Shown here one piece after another: positions 18,859 to 27,827 of a stretch of DNA of 64,000 bases (its first letter is position 1; every line of letters begins with the position of its first letter). The notes under the pieces are model-generated. The model searched no databases. It saw nothing but the letters and a program-made list of their open reading frames with translations, and was not told where the DNA came from. Source of the DNA: Rhodomicrobium sp. (lineage in GTDB: Bacteria > Pseudomonadota > Alphaproteobacteria > Rhizobiales > HXMU1428-3); NCBI GenBank assembly GCA_021604665.1, contig BQJK01000002.1:558001-622000 (forward strand), in the 5' to 3' direction. A program made the position numbers and the translations under genes.

Positions 18859-18859
18859 A

Positions 18860-19201
18860 TTATGCAGCTCCCTTTTGCTCAATATCAGCGGAATTTATAG
18901 AGAGGAATACGATGCCATCCCGCAATTCAACTGCGTGAGATCTAACGCGGCCTTCATCAGGCGCGACGGCTTCACCAGTTTTTAGCTCCAGTACCCAGTT
19001 ATGCAACGGGCAGGTGACGCGGCAATCATGTACAATGCCCTGGCTCAATGGGCCGCCTTTATGAGGGCAGCTATCATCCAGTGCAAAAATCTCATCCTCA
19101 CTGGTGCGGAAGATGGCGATGTCACCGCCTTCACGGCGGATAATACGAGCGCCCAACTGCGGTATTTCACTTATCGGGCCTATTTCAATCCATTCGCTCA
19201 T
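18860..19201 (-). CDS. nirD: Nitrite reductase small subunit, Rieske-type
   Basis: A 113-residue NirD protein. The Rieske cluster motifs are present: CPHKGGPL and CPLHNW, that is Cx1H and CxxH. NirD partners with NirB in NADH-dependent reduction of nitrite to ammonium. The reading frame stays open for another 71 codons upstream through the 54-bp repeats. The protein should begin at ATG 19201 (MSEWIEIGPI), with AAGGAG thirteen bases upstream, because the family starts there and the upstream part is repeat sequence. The next gene begins one base after its stop. Confidence 0.93.
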   Translation of the reverse strand: MSEWIEIGPISEIPQLGARIIRREGGDIAIFRTSEDEIFALDDSCPHKGGPLSQGIVHDCRVTCPLHNWVLELKTGEAVAPDEGRVRSHAVELRDGIVFLSINSADIEQKGAA

Positions 19202-19252
19202 AGTTTGTATTTTACTCCTTAGAGCATTGCTTATTGTTCGTTCAGTCGCGCG

Positions 19253-19440
19253 CTTTTGGGCGGAGCGTTTTACCTCGCGTTCCTTTATCCCAAAACCGGT
19301 GCCCACTTTTGGGCGGAGCGCTTTTTCCTCGCATTCCTTTACCCCAAAACCGGTACCCACTTTTGGGCGGAGCGCTTTTTCCTCGCGTTCCTTTACCCCA
19401 AAACCGGTACCCACTTTTGGGCGGAGCGCTTTTTATCTGC
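19253..19440. repeat. Three-copy 54-bp tandem repeat in the nirB-nirD spacer
   Basis: Units begin at 19253, 19306 and 19360, and a fourth partial unit starts at 19414 (periods 53, 54 and 54). Each unit carries CCAAAACCGGTACC followed by CACTTTTGGGCGG, so CCCAAAA can pair with TTTTGGG around a GGTACC core. The core resembles palindromic repeats common between genes in rhizobia. The period is a multiple of three, so the frame upstream of nirD stays open by chance. Confidence 0.85.
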
Positions 19441-19464
19441 GATTCAGTTGCCCAAATTTTTATT

Positions 19465-19509
19465 GCGCCTTCAGGTTGCCCACAAGCAACCGGCGCGACG
19501 ACCGCGCTA
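19465..19509. repeat. Short dispersed palindromic repeat at the nirB 3' end
   Basis: A GGTTGCCCACAAGCAACC hairpin flanked by GCGCC..GGCGCG, ending in ACCGCGCTA, whose last three bases on the minus strand are the nirB TAG stop. It is related to the 38-bp repeats at 36543-36655 and the insert at 53140-53173. Confidence 0.7.
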
Positions 19510-21960
19510 AACAGGGCTCAGTTCCTTCATTGGTTTGAACTCAGTGAATTCGTCTGTTTTTTCGACGCGCTCGGCCCATGGGTCGTCTTGCATAAATTGT
19601 TGCGAATAGACGAAGCGGTCATAAAGTTCCTTGCGGCCTTTCGGGTCATCATTGATGCGCTCTTTCACGTATTTCAGGCCGACGCGCTCAATCCACGGTG
19701 CCGTGCGCTCTAGGTAATGGCCTTGCTCTCTGTAAAGCTGCAGGAAGGCGCCGCAATATTCGAAGACTTCTTCTTCGGTTTGGACCTTGGTGAGAAGGTC
19801 TGTACTGCGAATTTTGATGCCGCCATTTCCGCCGACATGCAGCTCATAGCCGCTATCGACACAGACAACGCCAAAGTCTTTAATGCTGGCCTCAGCGCAG
19901 TTGCGCGGACAGCCAGAGACGGCCATTTTGAATTTATGCGGGGTCCAGGTGCCCCAGGTGAATTTTTCCAACTCAACGCCGAGGCTCATGGAAAGCTGGG
20001 TGCCGAAGCGGCACCATTCCTGGCCGACGCAGGTTTTAACGGTGCGGAGTGACTTGCCATAAGCATGGCCCGAGACCATGCCAGCGTTATTTAGATCACG
20101 CCAAACATCTTGCAGGTCTTCTTTTTTAACACCGAGAAGATCTATCCGCTGGCCGCCAGTGACCTTAACGGTTGGGATGCTGTATTTATCGGCAACATCA
20201 GCAATAGCGCGCAGCTCATTGGGGTTGGTGAGGCCGCCCCACATGCGCGGCACAACAGAATATGTGCCATCGCGCTGGATGTTGGCGTGGCTGCGTTCAT
20301 TGATGAAGCGGGATTGGCTATCATCTTTATATTCCTCAGGCCAGGCGCAAATCATATAGTAGTTCAACGCTGGACGGCAGGAATGGCAACCGTCTTTGGT
20401 GGTCCAGTCCATTGCCTTCATAGCTTCAGGAATGGTTTTAATTCCCTGGCTGGTAATGGTATGGCGGATGGCATCATGGGAGAAAGATGTGCAGCCGCAT
20501 AATGGTTTCTCGGATGGGCTGGCAGAATAATCAGAACCCAGAGTAGCAGCCAAAAGCTGCTCTACAAGGCCGGTACATGTGCCGCAGGATGATGACGCCT
20601 TGGTGTGGGCCCGCACATCATCCAGCGTGAATAAACCTTTTTCTGAGATGGCTTTAATTACATCGCCTTTGCAAACGCCGTTGCAACCACAAATTTCAGC
20701 GCTGTCATCAAGATGTGAGACCATATCAACACCGGCTGTGCCTGTGTCACCAATATGGTTTTGCCCCATGAGGAGGCTGCGCCGAATTTCAGAAATATCC
20801 GAGCCATCGCGCATCAGCTGGAATAGCCAAGTGCCGTCAGCTGTATCGCCATAGAAAACAGCGCCCTGGATTTTGTCATCTTTCAGCACGATCTTTTTGT
20901 AAACACCGGCTTTGGCATCCTGCAAGACCAGCTCTTCCGTGTCATCATTACCGTGGAAATCACCGGCGGAGAAAAGGTCAATGCCAGTTACCTTAAGCTT
21001 GGTGGACGTCATTGAGCCTTTGTAATGAAAGACCGAGGCTTTCGCTAAATGCTGGGCGCAAATTTTGGCTTGCTCAAACAATGGCGCAACAAGGCCATAG
21101 CAGATTTTACGGTGCTCGACGCATTCGCCAACAGCATAAATCTTTGGATCGAAAGTCTGCATCGTGTCATCAACAACTATGCCCTTCTCGCAATGGAGGT
21201 TGGTTTTTTTCGCCAGATCTATATTAGGCCGAATACCGACAGCCATAACGATAAGGTCAGCTTTTATATCTCGGCCATCCTGGAAGCGGATGCCCTCTAC
21301 CTTGCCATCACCGTAAATTTCTTTGGTGGCCGTTTGCATGAGAAACTTCATGCCGCGCTCTTCAAGGGATTTTTGCAGCATCTGGCCGCCGACTTCATCG
21401 AGCTGGCGCTCCATCAGCGTATCAAGGAGATGGACGACCGTAACATCCATGCCATTTTTCATGAGCCCGTTAGCAGCTTCTAACCCCAAAAGTCCGCCGC
21501 CGATAACCACGGCGCTGTCTTTCGTTTTGGATACCTCAAGCATGGTGTGAACATCGTGAATATCACGAAAGCCAATCACACCATCAAGGTCTGCGCCGGG
21601 AACTGGCAGGATGAAGGGGTTGGACCCTGTTGCTAACAGCAGGCGATCGTAAGGGACGATGGTGCCATCTGCGGCCTCTACCTGGTTGCGGTAGCGGTCA
21701 ATTTTAGTGACCTCAACGCCTTTATGCAGGGTGATGCCATGCTCTTCATACCAGTCTTCAGTGTTGAGCATGATCTCGCCAACGGTCTTTTCGCCGGCCA
21801 GCACCGGTGAGAGCATGATACGATTATAATTGCCATAAGGCTCTGATCCGAAAACGGTAATATTGTAGTGGTCAGGGTCGATTTTCAGAAGCTCTTCAAC
21901 GGTTCTGATGCCCGCCATACCATTGCCAATGACGACTAAATTCTGTTTCACGTTTTGCAT
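19507..21960 (-). CDS. nirB: NADH-dependent nitrite reductase large subunit
   Basis: An 817-residue assimilatory nitrite reductase. The N-terminal half is an FAD/NADH pyridine nucleotide oxidoreductase (VVIGNGMAGIRTVEELL, ATGSNPF, AVVIGGGLLGLEAA). The middle has BFD-like 2Fe-2S cysteines (CGCNGVCKGDVI, CGTCTGLVEQLL). The C-terminal half is the sirohaem/4Fe-4S domain with TCVGQEWCRFG and GCPRNCAEA supplying the four cluster cysteines. It reduces nitrite to ammonium in the cytoplasm with NirD. A candidate sigma-54 promoter lies about 190 bp upstream, and a hairpin-rich leader lies between the two. Confidence 0.95.
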   Translation of the reverse strand: MQNVKQNLVVIGNGMAGIRTVEELLKIDPDHYNITVFGSEPYGNYNRIMLSPVLAGEKTVGEIMLNTEDWYEEHGITLHKGVEVTKIDRYRNQVEAADGTIVPYDRLLLATGSNPFILPVPGADLDGVIGFRDIHDVHTMLEVSKTKDSAVVIGGGLLGLEAANGLMKNGMDVTVVHLLDTLMERQLDEVGGQMLQKSLEERGMKFLMQTATKEIYGDGKVEGIRFQDGRDIKADLIVMAVGIRPNIDLAKKTNLHCEKGIVVDDTMQTFDPKIYAVGECVEHRKICYGLVAPLFEQAKICAQHLAKASVFHYKGSMTSTKLKVTGIDLFSAGDFHGNDDTEELVLQDAKAGVYKKIVLKDDKIQGAVFYGDTADGTWLFQLMRDGSDISEIRRSLLMGQNHIGDTGTAGVDMVSHLDDSAEICGCNGVCKGDVIKAISEKGLFTLDDVRAHTKASSSCGTCTGLVEQLLAATLGSDYSASPSEKPLCGCTSFSHDAIRHTITSQGIKTIPEAMKAMDWTTKDGCHSCRPALNYYMICAWPEEYKDDSQSRFINERSHANIQRDGTYSVVPRMWGGLTNPNELRAIADVADKYSIPTVKVTGGQRIDLLGVKKEDLQDVWRDLNNAGMVSGHAYGKSLRTVKTCVGQEWCRFGTQLSMSLGVELEKFTWGTWTPHKFKMAVSGCPRNCAEASIKDFGVVCVDSGYELHVGGNGGIKIRSTDLLTKVQTEEEVFEYCGAFLQLYREQGHYLERTAPWIERVGLKYVKERINDDPKGRKELYDRFVYSQQFMQDDPWAERVEKTDEFTEFKPMKELSPV

Positions 21961-22140
21961 TCCCGGTGATTGGGGCTTCTCCCGAAGCCTCGTTAAGCAG
22001 ACTGTGCCGTTAGACGTTTATAGAGCGGAGACGCGCTAGCTGGCATGAGCCCCCTCAGCTAGTTCAATAAATCCCGATATCTCGCCATATCTGTTTTGGT
22101 GCAGATATTTCTATTTTCGTCACTTACGGCCGCAATTTCA
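21961..22140 (-). other. Structured 5' leader of nirB
   Basis: Between the predicted sigma-54 start site and the nirB ATG are three hairpins: ATATCTG/CAGATAT (22087-22108), CTAGCTG/CAGCTAG (22036-22062) and GGCTTC/GAAGCC with a 4-base loop (21974-21989). No T run follows the last hairpin, so classical attenuation is not evident. Confidence 0.45.
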
Positions 22141-22150
22141 GATTAAATGT

Positions 22151-22166
22151 CGCAAATCATATGCCA
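22151..22166 (-). promoter_or_regulatory. Candidate sigma-54 promoter for nirB
   Basis: On the minus strand, TGGCAT-N5-TTGCG matches the -24/-12 consensus TGGCAC-N5-TTGCW, with the invariant GG and GC at the right spacing. Nitrogen-limitation control through NtrC is implied by the family of genes. No clear NtrC site was identified. Confidence 0.65.
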
Positions 22167-22388
22167 GTTTTAATCGCCTGCCTGTTTTTTATTTTTCGTA
22201 AGTTTTTTCAGTGGCTTACCAAGATTTCACTTTCTGCACTTCCCCCCATTAAGCGGTTAAATTTTATGCGGCACATTGAATGAATGTATATTTTTTGTGC
22301 ATAATTTTATTCGCCCAAGAATTAATCATAAGGGTGTTTGCCGTGCAAAGTCAGATTTTACAAGCAGTTAGCTTTGCTAAACGAGGCT

Positions 22389-22404
22389 TGGCACAAGGAT
22401 TGCT
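22389..22404 (+). promoter_or_regulatory. Sigma-54 promoter for the nitrate transporter
   Basis: TGGCAC-AAGGA-TTGCT is an exact match to the -24/-12 consensus. It lies about 90 bp before the transporter ATG and points away from the nirB promoter. The 220 bp between the two promoters, AT-rich and with scattered GTGCA/TGCAC half-sites, is where activator sites would be expected. Confidence 0.78.
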
Positions 22405-22492
22405 CATTAGCTGCACATTGCTTAGTCAACCTGGCCCTCGCGCTTAAATTTTAGTCGCAAGGCTCAACCACACATACATACGGGGAATTTAC

Positions 22493-23968
22493 ATGTCTGC
22501 ATCGTCAGAGCGGTTGAACTTGTTCTCAACGGAACCCAAGATTCGTACGCTTCATTTCACCTGGATTGCTTTTTTCATCAGCTTCTTCGTTTGGTTTAAC
22601 CATGCGCCGTTGCTCTCTTCCATCCGTGATACGTTTGGGCTTTCTGACCAGGAGGTGAAAGCACTGCTGATCATGAATGTTGCTCTTACCATTCCGGCGA
22701 GGATTGCTATTGGCATCGCAGTTGATCGGTTTGGGCCGCGCCTGACTTATTCGGGTCTTTTAATTGCGTCATCTTTGATCTGCCTGTTCTTTGCAACAGC
22801 GCAAGATTTCCAGACGCTGGCTGTTGCTCGCTTTCTACTTGGCTTTGTTGGGGCTGGCTTTGTTATCGGCATCCGCATGGTTGGGGAATGGTTCCCCGCG
22901 AAGCAAGTTGGTGTTGCTGAAGGTATTTACGGCGGCTGGGGCAACTTTGGCTCTGCCGCTGCCGCTATGAGTATTCCGACGATCGCCCTGATGTTTGGCG
23001 GCGATGATGGGTGGCGCTATGCCATTGGTGCCACTGGCATTGTGGCGTTTATCTATGGTGTCCTATATCTGTTTTTGGTCACTGACACACCGAAAGGGGC
23101 CACCTATTTTAAGCCAAAGAAATCTGGCGCTTTAGAAGTAACCAGCAAGGGTGACTTTTTCCTTTATATTTTAATGCAGGCGCCGCTGCTATTGGCGCTG
23201 GCCGTGCTGACCTGGAAACTTGGCCCCGATAATCTGAATATGCTTGGCGCTGGCAGCTGCTATATTATCTATGCAGTTTTATTATTGCTTTATGTCTATC
23301 AGATTTTTCAGGCCTACCGGATCAACAAAGCGATTTTCCATACACCTGTCGATGAATTACACCGCTATGAGTTTCGTCAGGTGGCTGTTTTGAACCTGGC
23401 ATATCTCGTCACCTTCGGGTCTGAGTTGGCGGTTGTTTCTATGTTGCCTTTGTTCTTCAAAGACACATTTGGCTTATCACAGGTTTTGGCGGGGCTTTTA
23501 GCCTCTGGTTATGCGTTTATGAATTTGGCAGCGCGGCCGGGCGGTGGCTTGCTCTCTGATAAATTTGGCCGGCGGAAAACGCTTTTAATTCTGCTTGGAG
23601 GGTTGACCATTGGCTACATTGGTATGTCTCAGATATCTTCTGAATTCTGGTTGCCAGCTGCCGTAGCGCTGACTATGTGCTGCTCGTTCTTTGTGCAAGC
23701 TGGTGAAGGCGCGGTGTTTGCGATGGTGCCAATTATTAAGCGGCGAATGACCGGGCAGATTGCCGGTATGGTTGGCGCTTATGGTAATGTTGGCGCTGTT
23801 TGCTTTTTGACTGTGCTGTCCTTTGTTGAGCCTCGCATCTTCTTTCTTGTTATTGCAAGCGCAGCCCTTTTGACACTTGTGCTGACCTTCTTCCTACTGA
23901 AGGAGCCAAAAGGGCATATGGCGGAAGTGATGCCTGATGGCTCGGTGCAGATGATTGAAGTGACCTGA
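22493..23968 (+). CDS. narK: Nitrate/nitrite MFS transporter, NNP family (NarK/NasA type)
   Basis: A 491-residue major facilitator protein with 12 predicted helices. It has MFS signatures ([11 protein letters not shown] after helix 2, [10 protein letters not shown] between helices 8 and 9) and the nitrate-signature glycine-rich stretches of NNP transporters ([12 protein letters not shown] and [11 protein letters not shown]). It imports nitrate and perhaps exchanges nitrite. It lies divergent from nirB and is driven from its own sigma-54 promoter. GGGGAA precedes the ATG. The terminal tail ([12 protein letters not shown]) is hydrophilic. Confidence 0.92.
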   Translation: MSASSERLNLFSTEPKIRTLHFTWIAFFISFFVWFNHAPLLSSIRDTFGLSDQEVKALLIMNVALTIPARIAIGIAVDRFGPRLTYSGLLIASSLICLFFATAQDFQTLAVARFLLGFVGAGFVIGIRMVGEWFPAKQVGVAEGIYGGWGNFGSAAAAMSIPTIALMFGGDDGWRYAIGATGIVAFIYGVLYLFLVTDTPKGATYFKPKKSGALEVTSKGDFFLYILMQAPLLLALAVLTWKLGPDNLNMLGAGSCYIIYAVLLLLYVYQIFQAYRINKAIFHTPVDELHRYEFRQVAVLNLAYLVTFGSELAVVSMLPLFFKDTFGLSQVLAGLLASGYAFMNLAARPGGGLLSDKFGRRKTLLILLGGLTIGYIGMSQISSEFWLPAAVALTMCCSFFVQAGEGAVFAMVPIIKRRMTGQIAGMVGAYGNVGAVCFLTVLSFVEPRIFFLVIASAALLTLVLTFFLLKEPKGHMAEVMPDGSVQMIEVT

Positions 23969-24012
23969 GGTTATGAGCACTCATATCATTCTATTAACTC
24001 TATAGATTAATG

Positions 24013-24048
24013 AGCGGGGCAGCCAGAGATGGCGGCCCCGCTTTTTTT
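24013..24048 (+). terminator. Rho-independent terminator after the nitrate transporter
   Basis: AGCGGGGC pairs with GCCCCGCT across a 14-base loop and is followed by seven Ts. It lies inside an apparent upstream extension of the kinase frame, which argues for the later kinase start. Confidence 0.85.
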
Positions 24049-24102
24049 GCGGTAGGACATGTCTGCTATATGGCTTGCTCTTTGGAGCGGAAAGGCAACT
24101 TA

Positions 24103-25815
24103 ATGGCTGAATTATCAGTGTCTGTCGGACAATATTCTGACAAGGGCCGGAAAGACAGAAATGACGATTCTTATGGGGTGGTGACCCCTGATGGGCTGCT
24201 ACTTAAGCGCAAGGGCATTGCCATGGCCATTGCTGATGGGATGAGCACCAGCGAGGCGGCGAAAGAGGCAAGTGAAAGCTGCGTTAAAAGTTTTCTGACC
24301 GACTATTATGCAACTCATGAATCCTGGACCGTAAAGACCTCTGTTGCACGTGTGCTTTCTGCGACCAATCGCTGGCTTTATGGCCAGGGGCAAACGCAAT
24401 ATCTATCTGACCGGGGCATGGTTAGCACTTTTTCAGGCCTGGTGGTGAAGGGGGCTGTTGGTTATGTCTTTCATGCTGGCGATTCTCGCATCACACTTAT
24501 TCGCGGGGAGACTTTGGAACCCTTGACCAAAGACCACCGCACCCGGCTGTCTCGCAATGAGGATGTGCTGTCTCGAGCCTTCGGAATTGACCCAGAGCTT
24601 GATGTCGATTACCGCTCACTGCGCCTTTTTAAAGATGATATCTTGTTGTTTACCACTGATGGCGTGCATGATTTTCTCAGTACCGCTGAGCTTGCGGAAC
24701 TTGCCTCGGACCAGAAGCTGACACTGAATGAGAGGGCTGAAAAACTGGCAGCGGCGGCCTTTGCAAATGGTAGTCACGATAACCTCACCGTGCAAATTGT
24801 AACCATAGAAGAACTTGGCATGCCGGATGGGGTGGATGGCCCGGCGGCGCAAGCCAGCCTCCCCTTCCCGCCGGACTTGGAAACGGGCATGACGCTTGAG
24901 GGGTATGAAATAGTTCGCTTGTTGCATGCCAGTAATAAAACGCAAATTTATCTGGCTCGTTGCCTTACTACTGGGCAACAGGTGACATTGAAAACACCTT
25001 CCGTCACGTTTGAGGATGACCCTGACTATATTGAACATTTTACCCGCGAGGAATGGATTGGCCGCTCGTTGAATTCACCGCATGTGGTGAAGGTGATTGA
25101 CCCGCCAGAGGCGCGTCATTTCCTTTACTACACCACTGAATATATTGAGGGCATTACCCTGCAGGAATGGATGGACACGCACCCGGAGCCGTCGCTGAAA
25201 GAGGTGAGAGATATTATCAACCAAATTGCCAAGGGATTGCGGGCATTTCACCGCAAGGAAATGCTGCATCAAGATCTCAAGCCTGACAATATTATGATTG
25301 ATAAAAAGGGTGTGGTTAAGCTGGTAGATTTTGGCTCCACTTATGTAGCGGGGCTGGAGGAACTTTCAACAAATGAAGCGCTCGCCATGCGGGGGACGGT
25401 TGATTACACTGCGCCAGAATATCATTTTGGGGCAAAGCCCGGGCGGCAGGCGGATATTTATTCCCTTGGCACACTTGCCTATCAAATGCTGACTGGCAAG
25501 CTGCCTTATGGCAAGGGGTTTGCCACACCAGCATTGGCGAAAAAGCTCACCCATATACCAGCACATCATGTGATAGAGGGCTTACCATATTGGGCCTCCG
25601 CAGCGCTTCGCAAGGCGGTGCATAAAGATCCGGCCTATCGCTATCACACGCTTTCTGCCTTTGAGCAGGACCTTAGAAAGCCAAACCCAAAATTTGAAAG
25701 CGAGCAGGTCATTCCGCTGATAGAGCGGAATCCAAAACAGTTTTGGCAGGTGCTGGCGCTTTTGCTTGGGGTGATAAATATAATGTTGATTTTAAAATTA
25801 TTTGGCCAGATATAA
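24103..25815 (+). CDS. Bifunctional PP2C phosphatase / serine-threonine kinase with C-terminal membrane anchor
   Basis: A 570-residue fusion. Residues 1-240 form a PP2C phosphatase with metal-binding acids (RKDRNDDSYG, AIADGMS, HAGDSR, TDGVHDF, SHDNLTV). Residues about 265-540 form a Hanks-type kinase with catalytic HQDLKPDNIM, VDFGS (DFG) and a TAPEY activation-loop end. The final 20 residues are a single membrane segment. ATG 24103 after GGAAAGG is preferred because a terminator fills the upstream extension. Opposing activities in one protein suggest a self-contained switch. Its position behind the nitrate transporter suggests a role in controlling nitrate uptake or reduction, but no target is visible. 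Confidence 0.88.
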   Translation: MAELSVSVGQYSDKGRKDRNDDSYGVVTPDGLLLKRKGIAMAIADGMSTSEAAKEASESCVKSFLTDYYATHESWTVKTSVARVLSATNRWLYGQGQTQYLSDRGMVSTFSGLVVKGAVGYVFHAGDSRITLIRGETLEPLTKDHRTRLSRNEDVLSRAFGIDPELDVDYRSLRLFKDDILLFTTDGVHDFLSTAELAELASDQKLTLNERAEKLAAAAFANGSHDNLTVQIVTIEELGMPDGVDGPAAQASLPFPPDLETGMTLEGYEIVRLLHASNKTQIYLARCLTTGQQVTLKTPSVTFEDDPDYIEHFTREEWIGRSLNSPHVVKVIDPPEARHFLYYTTEYIEGITLQEWMDTHPEPSLKEVRDIINQIAKGLRAFHRKEMLHQDLKPDNIMIDKKGVVKLVDFGSTYVAGLEELSTNEALAMRGTVDYTAPEYHFGAKPGRQADIYSLGTLAYQMLTGKLPYGKGFATPALAKKLTHIPAHHVIEGLPYWASAALRKAVHKDPAYRYHTLSAFEQDLRKPNPKFESEQVIPLIERNPKQFWQVLALLLGVINIMLILKLFGQI

Positions 25816-25838
25816 ACAAACAACTGATAGCACTGAAT

Positions 25839-25869
25839 AAAAAGGCAGGCCATTTATGGCCTGCCTTTT
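25839..25869. terminator. Bidirectional terminator between kinase and pyk genes
   Basis: AAAAGGCAGGCCAT / ATGGCCTGCCTTTT with a short loop lies between convergent genes. A and T runs on both sides let it work in both directions. Confidence 0.85.
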
Positions 25870-25896
25870 AGTTAGATAACCTATCCAGAGCGCGGC

Positions 25897-27333
25897 CTAT
25901 ACACCTATTTGACCATCATCGCCAACGAAGGCGATACGTAGCATGTTTGTGGCGCCCGGCGTGCCAAGGGGCACACCTGCTGTAATGATGACCCTTTGGC
26001 CGGGGTTTGCGAAACCTTCCTGGTACGCAATGCGGCAGGCTTTATCGACCATATCATCGAGATTTTCAGGGTCTTTGGTAAGCACGCAATGGAGCCCCCA
26101 GGTGAGGGCCAAACGGCGACCTGTTGCGACAATGGGTGTTAGCCCCAAAATCGGTTGGTTTGGCCGCTCCCGTGCTACACGCATGGCTGTTGAGCCGGAG
26201 GCGGTGTAGCAGATGATGGCAGATAGATTTACCGTTTCTGAAACCGTATTGGCAGCCGCAGCGATGGCGTCCGAGCCGGTTGGCTCTGGTGGTGTATGGA
26301 AGGTGTGGACGGCGTCTTTATATAACGCATCTGTTTCCACTTCCTGGGCGATGCGATCCATACAGGCGATGGCCTCTACCGGATAGTCACCAGCGGCAGA
26401 TTCTGCTGACAACATCACAGCATCTGCGCCATCATAAACGGCGCTGGCAACGTCTGAAACTTCGGCGCGTGTGGGCACCGGTGATGTAATCATTGATTCC
26501 AGCATTTGTGTTGCGATCACCACCGGCTTGCCAGCTTTTCGCGAGGCTTGGGTGATACGCTTTTGTATCCCTGGCACTTGCTCCACTGGCATTTCAACGC
26601 CCAGGTCACCGCGCGCCACCATGATGCCATCAGAGACTTCAATTATTTCTTCAAGGCAGGTGATGGCTGAAGGCTTCTCCAGTTTCGCCAGGATGGCAGC
26701 ACGGCCACGGGCGAGTTTTCTGGCCTGAGCCACATCCTCGACCCGCTGCACAAAAGACAAGGCGATCCAGTCAACGCCCTGATTAACGGCGAAGTCAAGA
26801 TCAGCAAAGTCTTTATCTGTCATGGCGCCCATGGGTAGGACGCTATCTGGCAGGCTAACGCCTTTGCGGGAGGAGAGCTTACCGGCGACCATGGCTTTTG
26901 CTGTGATTTTACTACCGGTATTGGCGGTGACCTCAAGGGTCATTTTGCCATCATCGATCAATAAGCGGTGGCCAACCTTGGCCCCTTTAAAAATTTCAGG
27001 GTGGGGGAGTGGGATGCGTTTTTTGGACCCTGGCTGATCTTTTTGATCAAGGGTGATTTTATCGCCAATTTCGAGATTAATTTTATCGTTCTCGATTGGC
27101 CCAAGGCGGAGTTTCGGGCCCTGCAGATCTACCAGAATGCCGATTGGCCTGCCTGCTTCTGCTTCAACTTTGCGGATGTGGCCATGAAGCTCTTTCATTT
27201 TTTCATGGCTGGCATGGCTCATATTGATGCGAAAAACATCAGCGCCTGCGTGAAACAGGCGATCTATCATCTCTGGTGTATCAGAGCTAGGGCCGAGGGT
27301 TGCTAGTATTTTAACCCTGCGGTTGCGTCTCAT
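25897..27333 (-). CDS. pyk: Pyruvate kinase
   Basis: A 478-residue pyruvate kinase that converts phosphoenolpyruvate and ADP to pyruvate and ATP. The N-terminus RRVKILATLGPSSDTPEMI, the active-site IMVARGDLGVEMP and the KPVVIATQMLESM helix are all present, followed by a complete C-terminal allosteric-type domain. Its ATG overlaps the stop of the DUF1036 gene by one base (TAATG), so the two are translationally coupled. This gene pair is widespread in alphaproteobacteria. Confidence 0.96.
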   Translation of the reverse strand: MRRNRRVKILATLGPSSDTPEMIDRLFHAGADVFRINMSHASHEKMKELHGHIRKVEAEAGRPIGILVDLQGPKLRLGPIENDKINLEIGDKITLDQKDQPGSKKRIPLPHPEIFKGAKVGHRLLIDDGKMTLEVTANTGSKITAKAMVAGKLSSRKGVSLPDSVLPMGAMTDKDFADLDFAVNQGVDWIALSFVQRVEDVAQARKLARGRAAILAKLEKPSAITCLEEIIEVSDGIMVARGDLGVEMPVEQVPGIQKRITQASRKAGKPVVIATQMLESMITSPVPTRAEVSDVASAVYDGADAVMLSAESAAGDYPVEAIACMDRIAQEVETDALYKDAVHTFHTPPEPTGSDAIAAAANTVSETVNLSAIICYTASGSTAMRVARERPNQPILGLTPIVATGRRLALTWGLHCVLTKDPENLDDMVDKACRIAYQEGFANPGQRVIITAGVPLGTPGATNMLRIAFVGDDGQIGV

Positions 27334-27827
27334 TATTTTTTTCCATTCTCATCGGGATATTTGAGTCTAACTGTCCAGTCATGCTCATTCTTCGTATCTA
27401 TCTCAAAAAATCCAGTGCGCTTATAGCCGCGCTTTACGCAGTCCTTCACGCCAAATACGGTGAAGGCCTTATCTGTGGTGCACATGGTGTCTTTGCCGGA
27501 CCATTCGCCGCCTTTGTCATAATCTACTGCGTGGATGTAATAGAAACGTGCAATCAGCTTGCCTTTTAGCAAGACTTCACAGGTATTCGAGGCGACATTC
27601 CACCAGCCTTCTGTGGCCCAGCGCTCTTTTTCGCGGTAGCCAATGGCAACACCAACACGGCTAGACGTGGTGTTACAGAGCTTTAATTCAGCTTTTGAGG
27701 CTGTGGTGGTTGCCATGAGGCCCATGGTCGCAAGGGCCAGAACCGCTAATAGAGTGAGGCTACTCAGTTTGCGGCGGCTCGGCCGGGTGAGGGGATCAAA
27801 GCTTACATTCTGCCTTAACATACTCAT
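27333..27827 (-). CDS. DUF1036 secreted protein
   Basis: A protein of about 164 residues with an N-terminal hydrophobic segment (LTLLAVLALATMGLMATTT) that acts as a signal peptide or anchor, then a DUF1036 domain starting at LKLCNTTSSRVGVAIGY, with KERWATEGWW and a pair of later cysteines. The family is periplasmic with unknown function. I prefer ATG 27827 to the preceding TTG at 27836. The stop overlaps the pyk start. Confidence 0.84.
   Translation of the reverse strand: MSMLRQNVSFDPLTRPSRRKLSSLTLLAVLALATMGLMATTTASKAELKLCNTTSSRVGVAIGYREKERWATEGWWNVASNTCEVLLKGKLIARFYYIHAVDYDKGGEWSGKDTMCTTDKAFTVFGVKDCVKRGYKRTGFFEIDTKNEHDWTVRLKYPDENGKK

Noticed and set aside
19202-19414. A 71-residue N-terminal extension of NirD
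   Set aside because: It is the translation of the 54-bp repeats. NirD proteins start at the MSEW position, and an ATG with a ribosome-binding site is there.
24010-24102. Extended N-terminus of the phosphatase-kinase
   Set aside because: A clear Rho-independent terminator of the previous gene lies in it, and a ribosome-binding site precedes the later ATG.
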